Origin: Trichobilharzia regenti
Lineage: Eukaryota > Platyhelminthes > Trematoda > Strigeidida > Schistosomatidae
Assembly: GCA_944472135.2 (NCBI GenBank)
Contig: OX235270.1
Location: 84,453,168 to 84,517,167, forward strand
Direction of reading: 5' to 3'
Length of the DNA stretch: 64,000 nucleotides
Under the pieces are notes generated by a model. It was given only the letters and a program-made list of their open reading frames with translations. It was not told the DNA's origin and did not search any database. Positions 35,435-47,238 of the stretch are shown here, in pieces. The position numbers were made by a program, and so were the translations under genes. Numbering within the stretch: the first letter of the stretch is position 1; the number at the start of each line of letters is the position of its first letter.

Positions 35435-36250
35435 CGATTGATGGGACGGAAGTGCTCGGTCTCAGGTTGACATGTTTGCTTCTTGTGCAGATGCTTTCAC
35501 GATGTCTGGGCATTTAATTAGTATACAATTGGTGGATGGTGGCTAGCAGTGGTGTTTTTGATAGACGTCTGAATAAGTTAGATTCATCGCGTCAGTGAGC
35601 ATTTTGGTAAGTTGAAATTATAGTATTGTTTAAGGGAAATTAGAAAGGCGCGTTTATGTCGAGAAAGATGAGTTCCTTTATTGAACAACAACAACAACAA
35701 CGTATAAAACTTTTGAAGACTGTAGTTGAAAATAACGAGAGATCTATGAACATTAAGGACTGTGGTGAAGAAGCTTTCACTCCAACATCTAAGTTATGCT
35801 TACAGAAAACCGAGAACTATTGATCACAACAACAAACCATTCCTGGAAAGAGGGTGAAGTAGAAAAACCCAAAAACAAGTGAATATTGAGGTGAGCATTT
35901 TCAAGGGGAACCAGATTAATTACCAAGATAAGAAAGACACAAGAAAGCAAAGCGCCACTGTAAAAAAAGTGCGGTGATGCTTAGAAAGCTTCTGATAATT
36001 TATTCACAGTTATAACTTTTTTTATTAGTCAGTCTGGACCCAGACATCTGGCTTTTATTTAGAGTATGGTCTTCCTGAATAAATGTCTACAGACTGTCTT
36101 CAATTTCCGTTTGGTATTATATATTTGATGGTGGTCAGCATCTGATCCTAGGCGGGACTCTTTAACCGGATATATAAATACTTCTCAGGGAGTGTTGTGC
36201 CTTTTTACTGAGTCGTGAACAGAAAACCTATTGTTTCAAATGTCAAAAAG
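35435..36250. other. Unassigned sequence
   Basis: No gene or known family seen. Confidence 0.35.
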
Positions 36251-36251
36251 T

Positions 36252-36264
36252 AGTATATTGAGCT
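36252..36264 (+). repeat. Target-site duplication, left (Penelope-like P1)
   Basis: AGTATATTGAGCT, repeated exactly at 37104-37116. Confidence 0.85.
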
Positions 36265-37103
36265 TTTTCGATTTCATTTCATTCATTTTCGATTTCCACA
36301 TTAACAAGCCTAATTCATTTCATCAAATGAAATCGAAAAACTTAAACACAAACTCAAATGTATGGTCAATGACAAAGCTTATGTAATCGTTGTTGAAACA
36401 TCCGAAAAAGCTAGAGAATCGGCATTAAGAAAATCAAAAACCACACAAATCAGAAAATTTAACAAACTAATGGATGAAAAGAATACAATAAGTGAAACTG
36501 GCGTCAGCGTGTCATCCCCTGTTGACAGAACAAATAAGTGACCAACCTCTCATCAAGGGAACTTAGCTCTAGTGAGATAAAAGTACTTGAGAAAGGACTA
36601 AATTTCAATGTAACAGTGAGTAAATTAAAACCAGAGGATGTCATTCCTAACATAGAAGTAGCACTAGGTTCAATAGATGAGACAACAGCAGAAGAGGTTC
36701 GGGCACAATGTGCATTAACCCTGAAAAATCAAAAGAAAGCAAAATCGGAAAGAGAAGCTTTAATTAGTCTAAAACAGGATAAAAATATTGTCATCGCAAA
36801 AGCTGACAAAGGAAACGCCACCGTAGTTTTGAATAAATCTGACTATATAAAAAAACATATTCAAACGGGTCCATATGAAGAAATTAAGGAGCCTGTAGAT
36901 ACAATAATGAATAAGGTTAAGAAATCTACAGCAGAACTAATAGGTAGAATGAAGCCGTCACTGGGTGAGTCTAAATGATTTATTTTAATGCCTAAAACTA
37001 ATAACGCTAGGAGAATATATGGTACTATTAAAAAACATAAGCCAGGTTACCCCATAAGATCAATATTAGATTTTAGAAATACCCCTACTTATGAATTATG
37101 AAA
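36265..37103 (+). mobile_element. Penelope-like element P1, truncated insertion
   Basis: 839 bp between perfect 13 bp target-site duplications. It starts with a 16 bp perfect inverted repeat (TTTTTCGATTTCATTT at 36264-36279 against 36325-36340, sharing one base with the left duplication). It then carries Penelope-type coding sequence and stops in the middle of the reverse transcriptase domain. The remaining RT and the GIY-YIG endonuclease are absent. Confidence 0.82.
36289..37099 (+). pseudogene. Penelope-like N-terminal/RT remnant (P1)
   Basis: First part (about 36289-36540) translates to an Arg/Lys-rich region ending SVSSPVDRTNK. The frame is then lost at 36538-36540 and resumes with TNLSSRELSSSEIKVLEKG, DKNIVIAKADKGNATVVLN and SDYIKKH. 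A TGA at 36976-36978 is followed in frame by RRIYGTIKKHKPGYP, SILDFRNTPTYEL and a second TGA. The ADKG motif and the KxHKxGxPxR...TPTYEL block are hallmarks of Penelope-type proteins, which pair a telomerase-related reverse transcriptase with a GIY-YIG nuclease. One frameshift and one internal stop disable it. Confident on class, not on family name. Confidence 0.87.
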
Positions 37104-37116
37104 AGTATATTGAGCT
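37104..37116 (+). repeat. Target-site duplication, right (Penelope-like P1)
   Basis: Exact match to 36252-36264. Confidence 0.85.
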
Positions 37117-37399
37117 ATTGAGCAAAGAGTGCTGCCTGCCTTTTGTTAGGTGGACATCATTCAACCTGTCAGGAGAGAAGTGATTGGTCTCGTTAAAAAC
37201 TTTACGACTCTGTGGATACATCATTTTCAGGAAAATTGAATACCAACAGTGGCTGACCATTTGATACTGAGAAAATCAACTAAGGTAAATTATAAGTCAT
37301 ATGATATTAAATTTTGGATTTACACAGTCTGACCAACCTTAGCTAGATTGCAAAGCAGAGAACTAATTCTACCCTATTTAAGAATTACCAGCCTCATTC

Positions 37400-38195
37400 A
37401 TTCATACCGTTAATATTTCTAATCGTCATGAACACTGTAACTGGATCGATAAGAAGACTCTGTAGTGGATCTGGACTTCGTGGATGATTTATGTCTAATG
37501 TCACACAAACTCGAAGATTTACAGACAGACGAAAATCAACAAGTTGTCCGGAGAAGCAGACAGCGAAGACAGGAATTCAAGTGAATATGAAGAAGGCTGA
37601 GGTGAAGAAGATAACCAACCAAAAACGACGACAGCAAGCACTAATGGCTAATGACTGGAGAAATTTTCAGGGAGTGATTTCTTCTATTTATCGTTTCAAC
37701 TACAGGAGGCAAAATTAAGGATGTTAAAGCAAGCCTGACCTTTATTATTCTGAAATCAGTGTGGGAATCTTTTTCACTTGACATTAAGAACTAGGTTCAG
37801 ATTTTGAACACCGATGTTAAGTCATTTCTTCTGTATTCTGCAGAGACATGCTGTGTACTTTAAACTGTTTCTGGCATTCTTCAGACTATTGTCAACAGCT
37901 GGATTCTCTGGCGCCGTAATGAAAACCAGATGGTCAAAAAAGATAAGCAACGAGAGACTCTAGGAATGAACCAACCAGCAAGCTATAGTTTAACAGGTCG
38001 CACACACACACGCTAGGAGACCGACCGTTGGGTAACATCGCGTGAAAGGTATACCCCGAAGTGGAACCCTAAATGAGAAACTATGAGTTCGGTGTGGGTT
38101 CGAGGATGGGAGCTTTTTGCCAATCGTGGAGTCAGGGAACAGGGTGAAATGTCAATGTGCTGTTGGAACCTAAGGAAATAATAATACTATCACTA
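37400..38195 (+). mobile_element. RTE-type retrotransposon R5, decayed 3' part
   Basis: Begins near the catalytic box region (the segment encoding DLDFVDDLCLMSH-like sequence around 37465-37500, recoverable only with frame changes). It continues through a lysine/glutamine-rich linker (37500-37700) and ends AACCTAAGGAAATAATAATA at 38167-38186. Heavily mutated; the upstream RT is missing. Confidence 0.7.
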
Positions 38196-38689
38196 TTATC
38201 CATACTGCTACATCTAATTCGTCAGAGTGGATAAAAAAGGACGGCCTGAAACCGGTAGAATTTTCACATTTACTTGCATTAGTCAAGTTTAACAGGCATA
38301 GGACAGAGGAAATAAAGTATGTGCACAGTAGGCACCTTCTTCTATGAGTGGCTTGATATCATTCTGAAAATTGTAACTGACAACAAGATGCACTTTCACT
38401 TTGTATTCAATGTAGCCACTTATTCAAATGTCAGTGTAATCTTTACATTACTAAAATTGTTGTGTGACAACTTTGTTAGCAAAACTGTGGGTATATCTGA
38501 GTGGAGTGTTTGTTTTTTAGTTAGATAATTTTCATTTCACACAGATCAGCTATTCTTCCAGTACATTTATTAATATCCCACTGGGAAAAAAAAACAATAA
38601 GAGTAACTCTATACTTTTCAGATGCCTTTAATTTCCAACGTCTAGTTCGCATATTCATTATGTGAAGCAAAGTTTTGACATCTTTCATT

Positions 38690-39010
38690 AAAATCATTAA
38701 GAAGACTATTAAAAATTTATAGTCTGAACACTTGTCATGAGTTTGACAGTCAGAAAAATACGTTCTTCTCTAAAAGAAATCCTTTCTATAGTATTTTTCT
38801 TCATAAAGGATCGATGGGGCACTTGTAGCTTCCATATATAACCAAATTCCTCAGTACAGCGAGTTCTGCTCTGTTTCTAACTTGTCAGCCAGATGTATCC
38901 ATATAGTGGGAACAACCAAAATCAAAATCAGTCTATTCCTTCACTTAATCTTCTTATCGCGTTTCATTCAACAGCACTAGTCGTCCTGTAGTAACAGTCT
39001 TAATGCATGA
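38690..39010 (+). repeat. Repeat G, copy 1
   Basis: ATGAGTTTGACAGTCAGAAA, TTCTAACTTGTCAGCCA and TTCAACAGCACTAGTCGTCC have spaced counterparts in the same order at 51.95-52.21 kb. Non-coding as it stands; class unknown. Confidence 0.5.
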
Positions 39011-39014
39011 AATA

Positions 39015-39520
39015 TCATATTTCTAATGCGTAAGATTTCCAAGTTATTGTGATGGTTTACGCCTGTAATTATCATTTGTCTAAGGCGGACTTTTTATGTG
39101 AGAAACTCACGTTATTTTCGATGTAAACTCATCAATATTTCCCACGTGAATCAGAAACATTTCGGATCAGAGTATCTGACACGTTTGACTTTGATGTTAG
39201 CTGGGTTAAGGCAGTCGACAGAATCCTCTAAAATATAAGCTTTGTGCTTACTGTCATTTATCAACAAGACATATCTGAAACTAATTCCCTCTTGACTTCG
39301 AGGAACCAAGTGAAGCATTTTATGTTGGCATGCAAAGATAAGGTAATTATACAGAGTATTTTTTCAGGTACCTAACCTGTCATATGCTGTGATGGTTTTC
39401 TCGTGACTTTGTTTACCAGATCCGGCAAGGGTGATGGGATAGTACGCGACCTAATGGTAGTGTGCAAGGTTTGAAGAAGCCTGTGCGCTATATGCATGTG
39501 TCTCACCCTGAAAATGTTTT
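39015..39520. other. Unassigned sequence
   Basis: No gene or repeat family recognised. Confidence 0.3.
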
Positions 39521-39523
39521 TAT

Positions 39524-39697
39524 GCGTCGGTGGCACAAAGGTAGAATGCTTGCCGACCACGCAGATAGTTCGGGGTTCGATTCTCAGCCACTGACGCACT
39601 CCTTTACCTCGCTAAGCTAGTATTAAGATTAGTAAAGAAACTTCAAGCCACTAGCTTGAAGCCCGTTATATTCTACTGGGAACGTGAAGAAATAAAA
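39524..39697 (+). mobile_element. SINE-B, long type
   Basis: GCGTCGGTGGCACAAAGGTA head, box B GGGGTTCGATTCTC, shortened body (TACCTCGCTAAGCTAG) and RTE-like 3' end TATATTCTACTGGGAACGTG with an A-rich tail. Confidence 0.8.
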
Positions 39698-39699
39698 GA

Positions 39700-40595
39700 G
39701 CACACAGAGTATTTATCATTATACAGTTTGAATTCTGAGTCTCTATTTTACCAAGTCTGACAGGAAAAGATATATCTCGATAGTCAAAAAAAAGAAAACA
39801 CAACTAAATTTATCTAGATAATTAGGATTACGCATAACATTTATGTTTGTCTAGCATTATTTCTGCTCCGCTTAAATATTTCCATTTCTTTTCATATAAC
39901 TTGTCTGACATTTGTATCTTTAAGGCATTTAAATGAGAATACTAAGCAAACTCTCTTCTTTTCTTTGTTAAAAAAAATTTTAAATGGAGGGCGGATTTGT
40001 TGTCGTCTTCATTTTTCATTCGACTGTTTCCAGTGTGGACGATCAGAAACAAAAGAGGTAAACACTGAGTCATGAACTGAACGTGGTGCACTGTTGTGTG
40101 ACTACAGGAGAAATTTGTGCAACTAACTGTCTGGCAGTATTACTAAATGACAGAAGAAGTAACTATACACATAGGGAGTAAATTTTAAACGCGACCTAAC
40201 AGGTGCTTTCAAGATCAAATTACGCCGCTTCAAAGTAATGCCTACAAACATGTTTAAATTCTAAATTCACTTTAATAGTCTGTATTTTATGCTGTTTAAA
40301 TATTTACAGAAAGAAACGAAAGAGAAAAACACAACAACGGCAACAACAACACAATTTTAATGAGATGTCTGGAGACAATGCTTTTAAGGTATTACGTGAA
40401 ATTGTCATTAAGGTTTGTTTATGTATTGTTATAACTGAGATGATATTATTGTTGTTTTTTTTTAAAAAAAATTAACTGCTGTGAATTGATTGATGGTACT
40501 TTGAAGCATTGAGATTGTCGGCTACTTTATCTTCGAACTCCTCATCCTCCTACTGCTACTACTACAACTACTTCCACTTCCTGACGAATCACTGT
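39700..40595. other. Gene-free AT-rich sequence
   Basis: Nothing recognised apart from poly-T/poly-A runs near 40.45 kb. Confidence 0.35.
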
Positions 40596-40599
40596 GTGA

Positions 40600-40950
40600 A
40601 GAAAATTTCCAACAGGCTAGTAGAGACTTTCATCAGCTAATGCCGGAGGCAATAAGCCACTAGGAAATCTGATAGGCAGAGAACCAATCAAGAAACTACT
40701 GCTCAACCAACAACAAAGATGCACAAGGAAATGGATCACAAACCAGGCCGTGGAGTGGAACTTGAACTGGAGGTAACAAGTTGAGTCTGAGAATAACGTG
40801 AAGGAGATCATGAAAAGAGGGATTCAAAGCATCCGAACAGTTGTAGAACCAGTTGAAAATAACGACAAAGTAGAGGCGAGATGTGCTGCGTTTAGAATGA
40901 GAGGAATTAATAGTATAATAGTATTAATAATAATAATAATAATAATCAGA
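40600..40950 (+). mobile_element. Probable RTE 3' remnant R6
   Basis: Segment order resembles the RTE C-terminal region: AACAGGCTAGTAGAGACTTT, ACCAATCAAGAAACTACT (compare 45.41 and 55.11 kb) and a terminal GAGAGGAATTAATAG followed by a TAA-type tail (40924-40949). Divergence is high, so this is a moderate call. Confidence 0.5.
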
Positions 40951-40954
40951 GGTT

Positions 40955-41300
40955 CATGAATATTGAAGAGAATTATATTTCGTAGTAAAACACAACTCCA
41001 ATGATTGTTTAATAACGCAATTGGGAATGAAATCTAGCGGTAAATCAGCATTCATCTTTGAACTTAAGAGGATTTTATTCAGTATAAGTATGTTACACTG
41101 AAACCTTAGAAATCGTACATTCATTCTCTTTTTCACATTCAGTTATAAATTATAAATTTGCCTCAAGAGAAGAGCAGCCATTTTCAACGAACATTGTCCG
41201 CGAGACATAGGAGACTAATGACAAATGGTTAGTCGTTAGGCATAGAATAAAAATAAAACTTCACAGAAAAATGAATAATTCCCAGGCAGAGATAGATAGA
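40955..41300. other. Unassigned sequence
   Basis: No gene or repeat family recognised; short GATA run at 41.29 kb. Confidence 0.3.
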
Positions 41301-41307
41301 TAGATAG

Positions 41308-41445
41308 ATGCCGCTCATCAGTGGTTTACTCGATTCAACCCAAGTCACAGAACAAAATCAGATCAAACCAATCGATTTCTGGCTCCCTACTCAAGCGAAT
41401 TGTGAATACGATATATCGATTCATTCTTTGCAAATTAATTTTAGC
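41308..41445 (+). repeat. Repeat F, partial copy
   Basis: GCTCATCAGTGGTTTACTCG and CCAATCGATTTCTGGCTCCC match the distal half of the 60.3-60.9 kb copies. Confidence 0.55.
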
Positions 41446-41449
41446 TGTT

Positions 41450-42365
41450 ACGAGTGGTGTACATCTACTCATCTGAATCAACTTTTAGTACATGGTTTTG
41501 TGCTAATATGTTCAAAGAAAGTCTTGTAAAAACTGGTAGCGTAGTAAAAACAACCATCTAGATAGTAGGGCAAAGAAGAAAGAAAAGGGGAGGTTCATCC
41601 AAATTACTAGTAATCATACAGAATTTATGCACTTACCTAGACATTCAGAATCAATCACTTCATAGGCTTTCACAGTGTTAAAACTATTCTGTCGATTGTC
41701 TTGATTTTATGGCAATTGATTATACATTATTCAGGTGGCTACTTTTGTGACAGGAATTCGTATGACGAGATGGAGTGGGCAGATTTTAGCGGTGGTAGCT
41801 CTTATCACCCCATTTTCAAGTACGTACACACATACAAAAGTAGGAGACTGAGGTTTAGAGATGTCCTTATTGCACAACTATCAATCAGTTCGAAATGAAT
41901 GACAGACGCTTGCTTAAGCTTTCATATTATTCTCTCAACCTTGACATTTAATTTTGTCCTTTATACTAGCACAGATAAGTTGGATCACTAGGAAACACAA
42001 ACCTTATCACTATAAATCAAATATCTATGCACTAATAAAAAAGGGATATCACTATTTGTTCTTTCTCAGTTTTGAATGTGTGGACAAGAAATCTTCCATT
42101 TTTTAACCAAATGTCAAGTGTAACTTAATAATCACAGTGTACCTCAGTTAGGGAAGAAGAAACTGAATTAGGCCAATTTGTGTAAGCCAGGGTACAACAA
42201 TTACTTTTTGTCTTTATTGTGAGAATCAATCTCTGCGAGTAGCAATCAAAAATAATAACAATTGGAAAATAGCTAAAAATAAAACGCTTTCTTATCTAGT
42301 GAAACCTTTTTGTCTACAGCTTATTCGTACTCTGACATTTCATATTCAATCAATCCCATCTCAGT
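41450..42365. other. Unassigned AT-rich sequence
   Basis: No family repeat. A short GC-richer frame at 41735-41819 flanked by AG and GT is discussed under rejected items. Confidence 0.35.
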
Positions 42366-42369
42366 GACT

Positions 42370-42550
42370 GAATACTTAACCAGCTCGCCGTGTAACTAAA
42401 AGGTCATGGGTTGGATATCCAGTGGAATCACGAGTGTTTTTATTGTTGAGGAATCATAAACTAGAACGAGACTGACATAAATCTGCGATCAAAATGGGAA
42501 CCAACCAAATTCCTACAGACTAACTTTTAAAAATAAATGTGGTACTGACT
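42370..42550 (+). mobile_element. Hammerhead SINE, very degenerate
   Basis: AACCAGCTCGCCGTGTAACT, GGTCATGGGTTGGATATCC and GAATCATAAACTAGAACGAG follow the order head, box B, stem II. The tail CAAATTCCTACAGACTAAC is in place. Ribozyme destroyed. Confidence 0.55.
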
Positions 42551-42694
42551 AGTGACAGGTTACAGGACATAGTTGACAATTGCTCCAGTGAGATGTCGTA
42601 ACCAGTGGGGTCCACCAAGTCGGGCGTGAGAGCCAATATTCGCTGACGAGATTGATTAATGGGAGCTCTGAAATGCAGAAATGATAGATGCTAC

Positions 42695-42895
42695 AATTCA
42701 TGGGCCATTGGACTCCATCCTAGTGACTAGATGGTCAATGAAGACGCCTCGTAACCTGGAGTATCTGAGTTCGTTCCCCTAACCAGGAAGACACAACAGT
42801 CCCTAACTGATATCACTCAGAGATTAAACTTGAAGTCATTCAAATCCTTACAAACTAACACTTGGATATCAATATTATTATTATTATTATTATTG
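42695..42895 (+). mobile_element. Hammerhead SINE, degenerate, with ATT tail
   Basis: Head-like GACGCCTCGTAACCTGGAG and box B-like GAGTTCGTTCCCC. The ribozyme segment is deleted, and the tail CAAATCCTTACAAACTAACA runs into an (ATT)n tract at 42873-42893. Confidence 0.5.
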
Positions 42896-43290
42896 TCATC
42901 AGCACTTATGATAAAAATGTCTAGATATTTTGTTGTTTTTATTATTCTCTCTATTGCTGATTATCATCCACAATAATTGAATACGATCTGTGAAGAGAAA
43001 AACACAAAATAAATGAAAAGATAATTTCCAGTAAATGCCAACGATAGGTGAATTTCCCCACCACACACCCGGACACATGCATACACACTTTGCCTATCTG
43101 CATACCTGTCACGTTATTTTTCCTGCAGACAATTATCATTACAGCCTTCTGTCCAGAATTCCCTATTCTAAATCTGTCATGTGTCGCGTTGTGTTAGCTT
43201 CATGTGTTTTTTCTTCTTCAAAGAATTGATTAACCTGTTTTTATTTTCTTTACATCACTGACTTCATCTCTCTCTTCATTCCCCTCCTGG

Positions 43291-43340
43291 TATGTGTGTG
43301 TATGTATGTGTGCGTGTGCGTGTGCGTGTGCGTGAGTGAG
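43291..43340. repeat. (GTGTGC)n-like microsatellite
   Basis: GT-rich array with regular C interruptions. Confidence 0.9.
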
Positions 43341-43646
43341 TGTATGCACAGACAATGTCATAACAAATCTAACTGATTGTATTCACTGTATACCGTCGTA
43401 AACCTGTTTCTTAATTCGGTGGATAATTTATGAATTACAACTGAATAATTATTTCTATCAAGTTCTCTTTTTGTGTTGTTGATTATCAGTCACACTGTAA
43501 ATATGATTTCGGTGAATTGTTTTGTTTACTTTCCCTTTTTTTTTCTCCGGTGGACACGTTAATACAACAACTAATTGCTGCTATACGTGTTAGTCTCTAT
43601 GTCTTTGCAGGTGTTGTCTCGACAGTAGGAGCAAAATAAACGTGCT

Positions 43647-43679
43647 CACACACAGACACAGACACACACACACACACAC
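43647..43679. repeat. (CA)n microsatellite
   Basis: CA run with two GA interruptions. Confidence 0.92.
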
Positions 43680-43719
43680 GCTGCCAGCTTCTTATGAAAA
43701 AGAAAATAATCATGTCAAC

Positions 43720-43895
43720 GGTCAGTGAGCTAGTTCGCCTTGTAACCAGAAGCTCTTGGGTTCGAACCCTGTGGTGTGGGTGCGTACTGTGAAGAGTCCT
43801 ATGCACTAGGAAGATATATGAACAGCTGTCCAGTACTCCCTGCAGCTTTTCCAATAGTTCTCTAAAGGATGTTAGCTCATGATGAAATTCACACT
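43720..43895 (+). mobile_element. Hammerhead SINE
   Basis: Good tRNA-like head (TTCGCCTTGTAACCAGAAG; box B GGGTTCGAACCC at 43759-43770), ribozyme with insertion, and GCTCATGATGAAATTC tail. Confidence 0.8.
43784..43836 (+). ncRNA. Hammerhead ribozyme with GAAA-box insertion, C3 lost
   Basis: Helix I GTACTG/CAGTAC pairs perfectly and GTC is in place. The core has lost its first base (TGAAGA after the arm), stem II is weak, and the GAAAC box reads GATATATGAAC. Inactive by inspection. Confidence 0.7.
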
Positions 43896-43899
43896 GGAT

Positions 43900-44300
43900 G
43901 TGAATAGTTTTCATTTTTTTAAAGACTAGCTGAAAGAGTTACACTGGATTTATTTACATGTCAGGCTTGGCTTTAGCACTGGTGAGCTTGTAGAGGATTA
44001 AATGATTACCATACATTAATCTCTTACTATTATTTTTTTCTTTCACTGAGAAAAACCATGCAACAAGGCTTAACCGGCTATCGATTCTCACTGATATCCC
44101 CTGCATTACTTAAATGGAGCAAGTTACTTGTGTGTTAGGTGTTATTGACTTATTTCGACATCAAGCATCAAAGCACCTCCACAATAAGTCTCATACGAAA
44201 CTTAACAGTTTTCTGTGCATTACTGTCTGATTTCACATACTATTATAACACGTGAAAGGGACTAGTTCCTCAGAATACCTGTTTTCCACGGTCTAAAATG
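43900..44300. other. Unassigned sequence
   Basis: No gene or repeat family recognised. Confidence 0.3.
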
Positions 44301-44304
44301 TAGC

Positions 44305-45715
44305 AGCAAGGCTACTTTATCGAACTAGCAAAGAAGGGTGACTTAGGTCTCAGGAACAACTGGCATGCAATCGTGCTCTTGTCCATGCCAAGCTAGATAC
44401 TGAGTCACGTCATTCTGGAGAGAATAAAAATTGCACTGGATGCAAAACTGTAACCAGAATACTTTGGGTTCAGGAAAAGCAAATAATGTGCTGTTCAGAT
44501 TGCTACTCTACGAGTCATCATCGAAACAGACCACATAATGTCAGTCAGATCTTCACCTCAACTTCATCGACTTTCAAAGGACTTTCGAAGGCATTTATCA
44601 CGAAGTATTTTGGAAACCTTGTTCTTCCACACTATGCAGTGCAGTGATACAAATCTCTACCAACCTCATTCAACAGCTGGCTACGTGACAGCATCACATT
44701 TCAGATGATCTAAAACAGAAAAGTCAGTGCAGCCTTTGAAGTGAATACAGGAATAAGACAAAGAAGGCTGACCACTACCACTGATGATATTCATAATTTT
44801 GGTAGACTGGGTTATACAGGACACTATGTATGGGGAGTGAGGACACAAGAATACGTCAGACAGATGAAAAGACTGTAGGAGATCTAGACTTGATGGATGA
44901 TTTATGTCTAACGTCACCATAAATCCGAAGATTCACAGACGAAAACCAGTAAGTTGGCAGCAGAAGCAGGCAGTAAGGAGAGGAGTTCAAGTGAATCTGG
45001 AGAAGAAGAAGGTGATGAGGATAGCGAACCAAGAATGACGACAACAAGCATCAAGCACTGCCTACAGAATATATTTCAAAGTATATACTTCCTTCACTCA
45101 TCTAGGCATCTGAGGATATCAAAATCTGACAGGATCAGAAAGGTAAGGCAGACGTCCGTCAGGCTGAAATCATTTTGGAAATCTTTTACACTCTGCAGCA
45201 TAAAGAACGAAGTTATAATTTTGAACAGCAATGTTAAATCAGGCAGTTAGTTAGTGCTTCTATATGGGTGAGAGACTTGGACTGTGCATCACCGAAAACA
45301 TTCCCAGAGGGCTCGTTCAGACTTCTTTCAACAGCTGCCTTCACTGACTGAATTGTGATGATCAGATCACCAGTCGAAATGAATCAGCTACAGGGAACTC
45401 TTGGAACAAAGCAATCAAGAACCTATTGCTCAACAAGTATGCGGAAGGAAATTCAGAGGGATTGGACAAACACTCTGAGAAAATTTTTGAGTGACATTGC
45501 ACGCTGGGCCATTATTCGAGTGGCACCCGAATGGGAAACGACTCGTTGGGTGTGGGTCCAAGGATATTGACATATTGAGGATATCATGTGAGGAGATGAG
45601 AGCCTATAGGGAGTCGTGGGCCCTGCTAAAGAGGACTGCGCAGAATACGACAATCTGAAGGCGTGCTGTTGACGCTCTGCGTTCCATAAGCCAAACCCAA
45701 GGCACTAATAATAAT
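44305..45715 (+). mobile_element. RTE-type retrotransposon R7, 5'-truncated
   Basis: Starts within the RT: the segment at 44330-44350 encodes KKGDL, and 44410-44445 encodes ILERIKIALDAKL, aligned with the same region of R2. Then come a PDF-like FEKAF block (44565-44600), the catalytic box changed to LMDD (44885-44900), a long linker and the C-terminal domain. The end is GGCACTAATAATAATG. Multiple frameshifts; dead copy. Confidence 0.85.
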
Positions 45716-45764
45716 GCTGTCTAAAAGACTTCTTCGGTTACTAAGCTACACAAATTCAAAATCG

Positions 45765-45935
45765 ATGATGTTACTCAGTGGATAGTGACTATCAGGGAAA
45801 TCTAGGATGCAAGTTTCGTCCTACTTTTGATGTGTATGCACCTCCAGTGCTCGAGCAGTGCATTTACTGACACTTAAAATCAGCACTGACTGCTCCAAAC
45901 ACTGTGTTATCCAATAGGCCACTAAGGCTGTGAGA
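45765..45935 (-). mobile_element. Possible SINE, tRNA-like, degenerate
   Basis: The minus strand shows CTCACAGCCTTAGTGGCCTA and a GTGTTTGGAGCAGTCAG body; ATCTAGGATGCAAGTTTCG at 45808-45826 recalls the hammerhead-SINE stem II. Too decayed to assign to a family. Confidence 0.35.
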
Positions 45936-45939
45936 TTCA

Positions 45940-46420
45940 CCTCCTGAAAGGGCGTATCGATTATTATATGTTTTAGATATTTTGACTTTCTCCCTCCATT
46001 GAGCGACTGATTATATTAGCTCTGGTCTTTGTTGACGTAACGGTTGTTAGTACAGACGCTTCGACGATGTCTGAAGGTCATCATGACATCAGAATCGGGT
46101 TTCATTCAGTCTGTGAGAGCTGAATTCGTAAACTCTGCACTGAATAAATAAACAGTTAGAAGAAAGTATGATTAAACTCTCTGTTTTTATGTAGTACCTA
46201 TTCATTTTAAGGTATCAGATGAAATAACCAACTTTTTCTGCATCCTGTCGGAAATAAACTTTGTACTCATTTGAATTCATTTCGACAAGTTTACCTGTCA
46301 GGGCTAAACTCTTTTTGAAAGTATATCTCGGAGTCCTCTAAGTATTCTTAAGTCTTGTCTGTTTACTGGTGCCGTCTAGAGTTTATTTTATGAGGAAGTT
46401 ATTCTTACATTTATCTCTAG
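45940..46420. other. Unassigned sequence
   Basis: No gene recognised; an A-rich AATAAATAAA near 46.15 kb could be an old element tail. Confidence 0.3.
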
Positions 46421-46424
46421 TTGT

Positions 46425-46580
46425 TCAATGGTCGGATAGCCACCAACTACACATGTCGTGCAGGCTTTATTCCCAGGCGACTGACTCGCTAGCACCGAAT
46501 TGCCGGAAATAAGCGCAATAAACAGGATAGGTTTGATGAAATCTACATTCTACAAAAGAAAGCATACCATCGCCGATTCC
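46425..46580 (+). mobile_element. SINE-B, degenerate
   Basis: GTTCAATGGTCGGATAGCCA and CAGGCTTTATTCCCAGGCGA keep the head spacing, and GACTCGCTAGCACCG matches the long-type body. The 3' hairpin is not visible. Confidence 0.4.
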
Positions 46581-46584
46581 GATC

Positions 46585-47198
46585 ACTGCATAAAAGAGTT
46601 CAGGGTGTTTACTGAGTTTTCAAAAAAAAAACATTTTTATTTCGTATCATTTTGATACATGAAAACAAATCGAAATGTTAACTAACACTGACTGTATAGA
46701 AATGAAACAACGGCACTAAGTAATTTTCCTGTCTACAACACTGAATATAATCCGTCTATCTTACAGATTCTTAAGATTATCATCGATCCATAGCAGATTT
46801 TAAAAATGCCAATGCGCGCACATGGAATCAGTCTGCAGGACAAAAAAGAGATAGACTGCAAAAACACAGATATGCTCACCGTAATTTAATTGTGTACTTG
46901 TAATTGCGTGTATTTCTTTTTTGTTATTCTCAGCTTTAATTTCTGTCTGTTTTATTTGCTGAACATGTTTTATGTAGTGGCGTTTTGAATGAGAAAAAAA
47001 AAAACAAGTATTTTATTTTCTTTGTAAATAATTACTTAATGATAGATAACAACACGAAACGATAATGAGTGTTGCTCTGTTCCCGTTACAGGTTAACGGG
47101 AAGTTTAATTCTGGTGTTTATTTTTATTTCCTTGTATATTTTACTTGACTGGAGCCGACCTCATTTAAAGGACAATGTTTTGAATATAAATCCTTCAG

Positions 47199-47238
<40 letters not shown>

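Larger units (their letters stand above)
42900..43710. other. Gene-free sequence with GT and CA microsatellites
   Basis: Contains a (GTGTGC)-type array at 43291-43340 and a CA array at 43647-43679; nothing else identified. Confidence 0.4.

Noticed and set aside
41735..41819. Possible 85 bp internal exon (GGYFCDRNSYDEMEWADF and following residues) between AG and GTACGT
   Set aside because: Composition looks coding and both splice dinucleotides are present, but there is no polypyrimidine tract, no neighbouring exon and no protein family I recognise. Transcript data would decide.
43291..43679. CRISPR-like or regulatory repeat array
   Set aside because: Only GT and CA simple repeats, with no spacer structure; CRISPR is not expected in an animal genome.
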